Part shown: piece by piece, positions 1 through 10,100 of the stretch | Layout: each line of letters begins with the position of its first letter | Position numbering within the stretch: the first letter of the stretch is position 1 | From: Leucaena leucocephala | Taxonomy: Eukaryota; Streptophyta; Magnoliopsida; Fabales; Fabaceae | Direction: 5' to 3' | Length of the DNA: 64,000 bases | NCBI GenBank assembly: GCA_037074615.1 | Contig: CM073518.1 | Span: forward strand, 11,298,501-11,362,500 | Notes under the pieces: model-generated | What the model saw: only the letters and a program-made list of their open reading frames with translations | Told to the model about the DNA's origin: nothing | Database searches by the model: none | Translations under genes and position numbers: made by a program

Positions 1-826
1 TCTTTGACCTACAAAATAGGGACAGTTCACCTAGGTTCAAAAAGAGGAATGTAAGGATATCATAAGTCTTAAGCCTAGGAATTCTGCAGGTAGCTAGATA
101 TGGGCTGGCTCCTGAGTAAGATAACCTGATATGGGCGGGTTGTCGAGCCTTTCAATTAAAAATGACTCCCGAAGAATTCAGGGGATGAGTTGTTGAAAGA
201 GAATTTCAAGAACTTAAGATGAAGGATAAGAAAAGAAACCAGAAGCGGATAGAGAGCATTTTGGTCATTTCACACAATGGATGGATATCCGAGGAAATTT
301 GATAGTAAATTATTATAATTAATATGAGAAATTATGGAGTTGACAGAAGTCAAAAAGGAGTCCTGTAGAATTAATTATGGAATTTAAGGTGAAAAAGGAC
401 ACCGATAAAAGGTTAAAGGAAATGTATGAAATTTTTATCAGGACTTCTGGGTCTCAGAAAATTATGAAACTTTGTAGAGAATTCATTTTATATTAGAATG
501 AATTTATAAAAATGTTAGAACAATTAAAAGAGGTGTTTAGCATTTATTCTAAGATCAGAGTAATTTACGGATATCGGTATGAGGAAAGTACATTGGGATT
601 TGGGCCAATTAGCTATTGTACCTAAAAGAGGCCCAACATGTTATCCTAGGCCAGCCCAATAAGGCCCAAAAGTTATCTTGGAGCCCAAGTCCAATAATGA
701 ATAATTTATGGATTTTTAAAAAGAAAGAAAAAGGGAATAAAGTAAGAATTAGGTGTTGCACATGGTAGGACCCACAAGTACTTCAAAATGGTACCCAAAA
801 AGAGGAAGGGTTAGGTGTGCCAAGAG

Positions 827-910
827 AGGCCATGCTAGTGATGTCATGGTGGTAAGGCCATGCTAGTGATGTCATGGTGGTAAGGCCATGCTAGTGATGT
901 CATGGTGGTA
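827..910 (+). repeat. 28-bp tandem repeat, three perfect copies, in U3 of LTR X
   Basis: The unit begins AGGCCATGCTAGTGATGTCA and occurs at 827-854, 855-882 and 883-910 with no differences. The related LTR G has a single copy near 54510. The array lies roughly 110 bases upstream of the TATA box, in the promoter half of the LTR. Confidence 0.93.
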
Positions 911-1016
911 AGGTCATGAGTGAAAAGTGAAAAGACATTCCAAGATCAAACCTTTAACCATTAGATCAAATAGTTCCCAAGGTGATCTTGGCCTTAAAAT
1001 GGCACATAACTTTTGC

Positions 1017-1024
1017 TATAAATA
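1017..1024 (+). promoter_or_regulatory. TATA box of LTR X
   Basis: TATAAATA is followed by a C-run, the same TATAAATACCCC context seen in LTRs C, F, G, D and H and in the solo LTR at 13640. It marks the U3/R region. Transcription would start about 30 bases downstream. Activity is inferred only. Confidence 0.65.
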
Positions 1025-2061
1025 CCCCCATTTGCAAGCTCAAAACCATGGAGCAAGAACCTTAGGAAGCTCTTGCAAAATATTTCTCAAGCAAGGAAGA
1101 AGCATGCATCTTGGAGAAGCTTGTAAGGTAAGTTGCTCCCTTGCTTCTAGAATTTGTTCTTATGATTTCTTCTTGAGTTTAAGTTGGTTTTGAGGCTTGA
1201 ATCTTGGGAAAATGCTGCTGGAATTTCTATGTATATGTGAGAGGAACATGAGTTTTATGTCATAGATAGTTTAGACAAGCTTAAACAAGCTAGTTGCATG
1301 GTTGGTTGTTGGATTAAGTTGATGTTCTTGACTTTACCATGGAAGAACATTTTGGGTTGCACTGTTCATGCACTGTTCATGATAGAAAGAGATGGAATTT
1401 CAATGATTTAATGCTTCCATTGAGTTTATATGATGATTTTGTGTAGGATTGGAAAGGTTTTGAACCTTGGAAACCATTGGAATTAAAGGTTGTAATGTTG
1501 AAAATTCCTTTCGGTACTGTTCACTCACATGAACAGTGATTTGAATTTCATGATTTTGATACTTCCAATGGTCTTAAAATGAGATTTTGTGTGGGGGGAA
1601 AGTGGAGGAACAAGTATGGGAAGCATTGGAATCAAAATAAAATTTTTTAAAAGAATTATGCATGTTTTTCAAATCTGTCCGGAACAGTGCATAGTTGCTA
1701 GAATTTGGTTGTTTTGAGTTCATAAATGGATTCAAAAGGCCAAATTGTGTAGGGTAAGGTCAAGACATCAATTGATTCAAAGGTCAAGTCAATTGGTAAA
1801 GATTAAAGGAAGTTATGTTACTTAAAGTAAGCTTAGTGTTCAAGAGAAGTTAGATTGTAATGGTTGGATGGTAATGTGATGTTAGGATTTGCTTGGTGTG
1901 CTCAAAAGAGGGCAGCCACATAGCAAGGAAAAGTAAGAATGAAGAAGCAAAGTTAAAGTGGAAAGAAGTAAAGCAATAAGGTAGTAAACTTACCCTAAAC
2001 TTGTATGTATTGAATGTTATGCTTGATTGTGCTATGACTTTGTTGAATTGTGTGCATATGT

Positions 2062-4042
2062 TGTTGGAGATTGTGCCCTAGGGGCCAATCATTACCTTAT
2101 GAACATTGTTGATTTATGAATTTCTTAATTATGTTATCATATTATTTGCATGTTTACTATGATGACAATCCTTGGATAACTCGTGATCTTATCCTAAATG
2201 TCCCTGGTCGGTCATCTATGCGGGAGCAGAGATGAAATAAGACCAGTATGACTTTGAAGATATATAGAGATATAAATCAAAGTCATAGGCACATGTAAGA
2301 GTACAGGGTGTCAGACCGACCCGCTATGAGAGAGATGCATGGGTTAAGTCATGAGCTTTTCTCATATACAAGCCATGTCACTATGCCCTTTCACCTGAGA
2401 TCATCATGGATTCCTACATGACGAACGCTCAGCTTTGACCTAGTCAAAAGTCACTTTTGACCGAGTGATCATAAAGGCTATGTTCGGGCTTAGTGTTTTT
2501 TCATGCGGAGGAATGTGAATAGTCAAGATGGAATTTGTCCCTCACATTCGTAGAGAGATATTACTGGGCCCCTCGATGGGTGAGTATGAGAAATGTATGG
2601 CCATACTGGAATGGAAAGGTAGTTCCATTTCTATATTCAGACTACTCAGGGATCGAGAAAGTAACGGTCAGGAACAGGAGGATGACGTTCTCCATGCCTC
2701 ATCCATGACCAAAATATCGTGTGACAAAAGGGACGTGATATGGTTGTATGAAAGGTAACATCGTTTATCGATCCTCATATGATTTAGGTAGTCGTAATGC
2801 CTTGCTAGAGACCGCTTACGACTTGTGGGTCAGTATAGTAACTGGCCCACAGCCAACTTCATATGGGCCTATAGGGTCGCACACAAAATAGCCCAATACG
2901 AGCTATGATGTCCAGATTCATTGAATCTAAGAGATGTCTAGATTCAATGAATAATCTAGGGTGGATATATATATTTCTTATATATATAAATTTGTATATA
3001 TATATTATAAGAGATATTTGCAAGATTTAATTTATAAGGATAAATTAAATTTCTATCACTTTTGAATTTGAATTTAAATGGATATGATCTATTTGAATTT
3101 GAAATTCAAATTGATAAGATATCTCAAATTTGATTTATGAGAATAAATCAAATTTAATTCTGTCTTATCTTTATTTAAATTAAATAAATAGGTGAATTAA
3201 ATCTGTGGGACGGATTTAATATAAACCATATTTATTTAATTAGTTTCTTATGAAATTAAGCAATATATGTATTGCATAATTTTAGAATTAATATATGATT
3301 AATTCTGAAGTCCAGCCTAATTAGAAGCCCGATAGCATCCTATATATTTGACATTAGGAGCTAGGGTTCTAGGCATCTCTACACATCTATACAAACGTGA
3401 GAAAAAGGGGCAGGGAGAGTGCAAAAGGTTTGCAGATAAGAAACTGCCGAAATAGAGACAGTGAGGACGGAACCTCTAGAAAGCCCAGAGGGATAAGAGG
3501 CGCTAGCACGTCGTTCGTGATTGGAACGCTGTTCATGTGGATACCAGTAGAGGAAGCCGATCTGAGCTGTCGACTTCTTGCGATCGAGAAAAGAAACCAG
3601 ACACAAAGACAGGTCGCGACCTATTGACACTGAGGTCGCGACCATACGGGCATCTGAACATCAGAAATCCGAAAATAGGAGATAGGTCACGACTTAAAGA
3701 TTACGAGGTCGCGACTACAAACTCCAGAGATGTCTGGTCGCGACAAGAAGCATAGGAGGTCGCGACAAACAACTCCAGAGGCGACAGGTCGTGACTAGTA
3801 GCTGAGGAGGTCGCGTCTAAAAACTCCAGAGGTGACAGGTCGTGACTAGAAGCAGAGTAGGTCGCGACTAAAAGTTCCAGAGGCGAAGAGTCGCGACTAG
3901 TGGACACTGAGGTCGCGACCAAAACTTGAATACCGAAGGTAACACTTCTTTCTCCTTGACTTAAACACATTCGGGAGATCCTGGTTGGGAATGGAAAAAA
4001 TTTTAAAGTTAATTTCCGCTGCGTGTCTTCCAATTCCCAACA
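2062..4042 (+). repeat. 5' LTR of copia A (1981 bp)
   Basis: It starts TGTTGGAGATTGTGCCC and ends CCAATTCCCAACA, followed directly by the primer binding site. AT-rich U3 ends near a TATA-like CCTATATATTTG (about 3339). The transcribed leader holds the GTCGCGAC minisatellite. It is the same subfamily as the E LTR (57308-59204) and the minus-strand solo LTR (54880-56732). Confidence 0.92.
3612..3920 (+). repeat. 51-bp minisatellite of paired GGTCGCGAC boxes in the LTR leader of A
   Basis: Boxes start at 3612, 3634, 3685, 3707, 3736, 3758, 3787, 3809, 3838, 3860, 3889 and 3911. After the first interval and one gap, spacing alternates 22 and 29 bases, giving a 51-bp unit with two boxes. Most boxes read GGTCGCGAC. 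Variants (GGTCACGAC, GGTCGTGAC, GGTCGCGTC, AGTCGCGAC) are mainly transition-type. Because 51 is a multiple of three, the reverse strand has an open frame (3701-4033), which I regard as a by-product. Confidence 0.9.
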
Positions 4043-4043
4043 G

Positions 4044-4056
4044 TGGTATCAGAGCC
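4044..4056 (+). other. Primer binding site of copia A
   Basis: TGGTATCAGAGCC lies two bases after the LTR terminal CA. It is complementary to the 3' end of initiator tRNA-Met, the usual primer of plant copia elements. Confidence 0.9.
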
Positions 4057-4133
4057 ATGCCGTTTTATGTTTAAGTTAGGTTTGATTGTTGATACATGTG
4101 ATGTATGTTAGACTTCTTAGCTGATTATATAAT

Positions 4134-6134
4134 TGTTGGAAATCGTGCCCTAGGGGCCAATCATTGTCTTATGAACATTATTAATTTATGAATTTATTAA
4201 TTGAGTTATCATATTATTTGCATGTTTACTATGATGACCATCCTTGGATAATTCATGATATTATCCTAAATGTCCCTGGTCGATCATCTATGTGGGAGCA
4301 CAGATGAAATAAGACCAGTATGACTTTGAAGATGTATAGAGATATAAATCAAAGTCATAAGCACATGTAAGAGTACAGGGTGTTGGACCGACCCGCTATG
4401 AGAGAACTGCATGGGTAACGTCATAAGCTTCTCTCATATACAAACCATGTCAATATGCCCTTTGACCTGAGATCATCATGGATTCCTACATGACAAAACG
4501 CTCAGCTTTGACCTAGTCAAAAGTCACTTTTGACCGAGTGATCATAAAGACTATGTTTGGGCTTAGTGGTTTTTCATGCGGAGGAATGTGAATGGTCAAG
4601 ATGGAATTTGTCCCTCACATTCGTGGAGAGATATTACTGGGCCCCTCGATGAGTGAGTCTGAGAAATGTATGGCCATACTGTAATGGAAAGGTAGTTCCA
4701 TTTCTATAGTCAGACTACTCAGGGATCGAGAAAGTAACGGTCGGGAATAGGAGGATGACATTATCCATGCCTCATCCATGACCAAAATATCGCGTGACAG
4801 AAGGGACATGATATGGTTGTATAAAAGGTTACATCGTTTATCGATCCTCATATGATTTGGGTAGTTGTTATGTCTTGCTAGAGACCGCTTGCGACTTGTG
4901 GGCTAGTATAGCAAATGGCCCACTGCCAACTTCATATGGGCCTACAGGGTCGCACACAAAATAGCCCAACACGAGCTATGATGTCCAGATTCATTGAATC
5001 TAAGACATGTCCAGATTCAATGAAAGATCCAGGTGAATGTATATATATATTTATTTATATTTATATTCGTATATATATAAATTCGTATATATATATATAT
5101 TATATATATGAGATATATGAGATTTAATTTATAAGGATAAATTAAATCCCTATCATGTTTGAATTCGAAATTCAAATTGATAGGATATCTCATATAAGAG
5201 ATATTTATAAGATTTAATTTATAAGGATAAATTAAATCTCTATCACGTTTGAAATTCGAAATTCAAATTGATAGGATATCTCATATAAGAGATATTTATA
5301 AGATTTAATTTATAAGGATAAATTAAATCTCTATCACGTTTGAAATTCGAAATTCAAATTGATAGGATATCTCATATAAGAGATATTTATAAGATTTAAT
5401 TTATAAGGATAAATTAAATCTCTATCACGTTTGAAATTCGAAATTTAAATTGATAGGATATCTCAAATTTGATTTATGGGAATAAATCAAATATAACTCA
5501 GTCTCATCTTTATTTAAAGTTAAATAAATAAGTAATTAAATCTGTGGGACGGATTTAATATTATTTTATTTAATTAGTTTCTTATAAAATTATACAATAT
5601 ATGATATTGTATCAATTCGGAATTAATATAAGATTAACTCCAAAATCCAATTAGGTCAGGTGGAAAACCGCATAGCATCCTCTATATCTGATTGGAGGAG
5701 CTACGTTTGAAAATAACACAGAACACAAAAGGCCGAACGGAATCTGCAAAAGGTTTGCAGACAAGAAACTGCCGAAATAGAGACGGAGACTTGTGAAAGC
5801 CTTGGAGGGACAGGAGACGCTAGCACGTCGTTCGTGGTTGGAACGCTGTTCGTGTGGATACCAGTAGAGGAAGCCGACCTGAGGCGTCGACTTCTTGTGA
5901 TCGGAAAGAGACCACCGTCCGCGGAGAGAATCTGTGAAGGTCGCTGAGGAACACTCCATCGATTTCTTGCGATCAGAAAGAGATCACCACCCACGTAGAG
6001 AAGCTGTGAAATTCGCTGAGCAACACTAAGGGTAATGATTCTTTCCACTTGACTTAAACACATACGGTAGATCCTGGCAAGGAATGGAAAATTTTTAAAG
6101 TTTATTTCCGCTGCGTGTCTTCCAATTCCTTACA
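4134..6134 (+). repeat. 5' LTR of copia B (2001 bp)
   Basis: It starts TGTTGGAAATCGTGCCC and ends CAATTCCTTACA. AT-rich U3 contains the 91-bp repeats at 5107-5470. A TATA-like CTCTATATCTG is near 5690. The leader lacks the GTCGCGAC minisatellite of A and E. Instead it has two similar ~65-bp blocks between about 5895 and 6030, each with GATC(G/A)GAAAGAGA and TCGCTGAG. Confidence 0.96.
5107..5470 (+). repeat. 91-bp tandem repeats in U3 of the B 5' LTR
   Basis: Three full units start with GAGATATTTATAAG at 5198, 5289 and 5380, exactly 91 bases apart, preceded by a diverged fourth unit. Each unit contains the near-palindrome GATTTAATTTAT..ATAAATTAAATC. A and E have one unit at the same place, so this is a copy-number expansion specific to B. 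Confidence 0.9.
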
Positions 6135-6135
6135 G

Positions 6136-6148
6136 TGGTATCAGAGCC
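6136..6148 (+). other. Primer binding site of copia B
   Basis: TGGTATCAGAGCC begins one base after the LTR 3' end (CA at 6133-6134, G at 6135). It is complementary to the initiator tRNA-Met 3' end. Confidence 0.92.
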
Positions 6149-6611
6149 ATGCTGTTTTGTGTTTAAGTTAGGCTTGATTTGTGATTTATATGATATATGT
6201 TAGTAGTAGCCGATCATATAATAAGCGTTGTATGTGTGACATATATGGAATCCTTGTTGTGTATGACATAAAAGGAATCTAAAAGGAAATTGAAATCGGT
6301 GGTGATGCTTTTTGATTTGATCAATCCGCAACATAACCGTAACAAATGTTACTTTGTAAATGTTTTTTGCCCTTCGATTAGATCTGAATATTGATTCTTG
6401 AATGTTTGGGTATGGTGAACAATATGGCTCTAGATTGCAAGTGTTGTAATTTTTAAAAATACGGCCTGCGTGTCGTGCCTTCCTCTATATACTCTCAATG
6501 TACCTTCTCCTCTCATCTCACTCCCCTCGAATGTTAAAAGAGGTTTCTATATGTAATTTCTCTTTTCTTACTAGAGAGCTCCTCTCATTGGCTTGAGGGG
6601 ACTTAGGATAG

Positions 6612-7169
6612 GTGAGCCATATTGTATCACGTTTGAATTATGCATCTTATGATTAGATCAGCACATGCATATTACTTGTATGAGTTACAAACTGGGATAC
6701 ATGCATCCTCATAAAAACAGATAGTTAATTAAGCCCTCTAAAAGAAATCTTAAGTCATAATGCTGTCAATTTATGAACACTTGTCAAAACCTTGATCGCT
6801 CAATTGTGGACTCCACCAAAGTGGGTGCTTTTGAGTTATCTTGGGGAGATAAGCAAAGAGTAATGGTGCTACTCTCATAGGTTCATTATTGTTTGACTTA
6901 ATTGAGATTAACAAAACGGTTTTGGATCTCAAGGCATTAGATGGGATTAGAACATGCCAGATCATATGATGATAGGATCCCATGAATATCTAAGAGTTAC
7001 ATTTGATGTAATTGGTAAAGGTGTTACCTACCTAAATAACTTAATCTAAGCGTCCTGCCAAAGCGGACTTAAGTTTGAGCCAAATATGGATCTTAGCCCA
7101 CTAACTATTGCATTGAGGGTTGTTTATTTAGTGGGAGATTACTAATTACATTGCATATTTTAATTGTAG
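6612..7169 (+). other. Predicted 5' UTR intron of copia B
   Basis: A strong donor (GGATAG|GTGAGCC) at 6611/6612 and an acceptor (TTTTAATTGTAG) ending at 7169 flank 558 bases of AU-rich leader. The acceptor is four bases before the gag ATG. The same donor and acceptor sequences occur in E (59846-60411) and in A (donor 13634, acceptor 16947). The intron is inferred from splice-site consensus and conservation. No transcript evidence is available here. Confidence 0.45.
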
Positions 7170-7173
7170 AATC

Positions 7174-10100
7174 ATGACGACTAGTAATACTGCTACATTA
7201 TCGCTGCGATCTGTCCTTGAGAAGGACAAACTCAATGGGACAAACTTTCTTGACTGGTTTAGGAACTTGAGAATTGTTCTCAAGCAGGAAAGAAAGGCGC
7301 ATGTCCTAGATCAACCCATTCCTGAGGAGCCAGCCGCCAATGCTCCCAGAGCTCAGAGAGATGCTTATATGAAGCATAAGGAAGACTCTGTCGATGTGGG
7401 ATGCTTGATGCTAGCCACCATGGTTCCGGAGCTCCAAAGAGATCTGGAACACATGGAGGCTTATGAGATGATTGTGCATCTCAAGGAAATGTTCCAGCAA
7501 CAGGCAAGGCAAGAGAGGTATGAGACCACTAAGGCCTTACATTCCTGCAAGATGGCTGAAGGTGCATCAGTCAGTGCTCATGTCTTAAAGATGAAAGGGT
7601 ACATTGATCACCTTGAACGGCTTGGATTTCCCATGAGCCAGGAGTTAGCTACAGATTTGATCTTAAACTCACTCCCGGAAAGTTATGACCAGTTTGTTAT
7701 GAACTACAACATGAACAACATGGAGAAATCTATTTCTGAACTGCATGGGATGCTTAAAACTGCTGAGCCGAGTCTTAAGAAGAAACCCAGTAGTGTTTTG
7801 ATGGTTCAGAAAGGAAAGGGTACGAAAAAGAAAGGCAAAGGCAAGGGGAAGGGTCATGGCTCATCAGGTAAGACCAAAGAGTCAGGCAAGCCCGAAACCA
7901 AGCCTGCACCAAAGAAGGCAAAGCCTCCGAAGGAAGGAGTCTGCTTCTTCTGCAATGAACCGGGTCATTGGAAGAGGAATTGCAAACTCTACCTCGAAGA
8001 TCTGAAAAAGAACAAGAAGGATAGCGGGGCTATCGCTTCAGGTATTTATGTTATAGACATTCATCTTTCTACTTCCACCTCATGGGTATTAGATACTGCA
8101 TGTGGTTCTCACATTTGTACGAATGTGCAGGGACTAAAGGACAGTAGGAAGTTGAAAAGGGGTGAAGTTGACCTACGAGTTGGAAACAGAGCAAGGGTTG
8201 CTGCGTTAGCTGTAGGCACTTATGAATTAGTTCTGCCCACTGGGCTTTTGTTAGTTTTGAACAATTGCTATTATGTTCCTGCTTTAAGTAGTAACATTGT
8301 TTCACTTTCTTATTTGGATAAGGAAGGTTTCACTTCCATTGCTGGGAATAGTAGATGTTCTATTTATCGTAATGATGTTTTATATGCTCATGGTGATTTG
8401 CATGTTGATCATTACATATTAAATTTGGAACAACCCAATCATGGAAATATCTATAACATAAACGCCAAAAGGGTCAAACCAAACGATTTGAATCCCACAT
8501 ACCTCTGGCACTGTCGTCTGGGCCACATAAATGAGAAACGCATTTCCAAACTCCATCAAGATGGATTTCTAAACTCATTTGATTTTGAATCATATGACAC
8601 TTGCGAGTCTTGCTTGTTAGGAAAGATGACAAAGTCACCTTTCACTGGGCACAGTGAGAGGGCCACTGATTTATTGGGCCTCATACATACAGATGTGTGT
8701 GGACCGATGAACACAAATGCCAGAGGAGGTTATTCGTACTTCATAACATTCATAGATGATTCCAGCAGATATGGGTACATCTATCTAATGAAACATAAAT
8801 CTGAATCTTTTGAAAAGTTCAAGATATTTCAAAATGAAGTACAAAACCAGCTTGGCAAAACAATTAAAGCCCTTCGATCTGATCGGGGTGGTGAATATTT
8901 GAGCCAAGAGTTCATAGATCATCTTAGGAATTGTGGGACACTCTCACAATTGACTCCTCCAGGGACACCACAATGGAATGGCGTTTCTGAACGGAGAAAT
9001 CGAACACTATTAGATATGGTTCGATCCATGATGAGTCGAACAGATCTTCCGCCCTCCTTTTGGGGCTATGCCCTAGAGACAGCTGCGTTCACACTCAATC
9101 GTGTTCCATCTAAGGCAATCGAAAAGACTCCGTATGAGATATGGACTGGGAGGACGCCTAGTTTGTCTTTCCTCAAGATTTGGGGATGCGAGGTCTATGT
9201 TAAGCAACAAGCCTCAGACAAATTAGCGCCCAAATCCTCAAAATGCCTTTTTGTGGGATATCCTAAGGAAACCAAGGGATATTACGTCTACAACCCTGCT
9301 GATAACAAAGTGTTTGTTGTCAGAAATGGTATCTTTCTTGAACGAGAATTTATCTCTAAAAGAACCAGTGGGAGTAAGGTACAACTCGAAGAAGTTCGAG
9401 AGCTACAAGACACCACAGAACTACAGATGGAAAATAGAGAAGACTCACAACAAGTTGTTGAGACTCCTCAAGTCACGCAAGGTCCACGAAAGTCTAATAG
9501 GACACGACTTCAGCCTCAGAGATATGGATTTCTGATTTCTGATAGTCGTGATGTGTTGCTCATTGAGCATAATGAGCCGACTACCTATCGAGAAGCTATA
9601 GTGGGACCAAACTCCGAAAAATGGCTTAGTGCCATGAAGTCTGAGATGCAATCCATGTACGACAATAAGGTTTGGACCTTAGTCGACCCGCCTGAAGGTG
9701 TAAAAACCGTCGGGTGCAAGTGGGTTTTCAAAGAGAAAACTGACATGGATGGCAATGTAAATGTCTTCAAGGCACGACTGGTTGCAAAAGGTTTTACTCA
9801 AACTCATGGTGTGGACTATGATGAGACCTTTTCCCCAGTAGCAATGGCCAAATCAATCAGAATCCTCTTTGCTATTGCAGCATATTATGACTATGAAATA
9901 TGGCAGATGGACGTCAAGACAGCCTTCCTTAATGGAAAGCTCCTTGAGGATGTGTACATGACACAACCTGAAGGGTTTGTGCGTTCCGAGGACTCTGGTA
10001 AAGTGTGCAAGCTTCAAAAGTCCATTTATGGACTAAAGCAAGCCTCTCGGAGTTGGAATCATCGTTTTGATGAAGTAATCAAAGAGTTTGGATTTCTTCA

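Larger units (their letters stand above)
1..2061 (+). repeat. Partial gypsy-type LTR (X), host of copia A
   Basis: This is non-coding LTR sequence cut by the window edge on the left and by copia A on the right. From about 232 onward it matches LTR G (53747 onward) and, reversed, solo LTR H (46144-49038). The match includes the TATA region and the leader that follows it. The first ~230 bases instead match the solo LTR at 13640-16379 (its 13800-14040 part). X therefore looks like a chimera of two LTR subfamilies. Short ORFs here, for example 927-1193, have no recognisable product. Neither terminus is visible, so the 5-bp duplication of A (tatgt at 2057-2061) is seen on one side only. Confidence 0.8.

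Noticed and set aside
927..1193. 88-residue ORF as a host gene
   Set aside because: It lies across the TATA box and leader of LTR X and has no recognisable motif.
3612..3920. CRISPR-like array of short spaced repeats
   Set aside because: Plant LTR context, variable boxes, filler that is itself repetitive (51-bp unit), and no cas genes.
3701..4033. 110-residue minus-strand ORF with 17-residue repeats (also 58775-59107 and 54889-55422)
   Set aside because: The repeat is the 51-bp minisatellite read in a frame kept open because 51 is divisible by three. No conserved product is evident and the array varies in copy number.
5044..5127. Isoleucine/tyrosine-rich peptide in the copia B LTR (also 58201-58290)
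   Set aside because: It is translation of an AT dinucleotide-rich U3 stretch.
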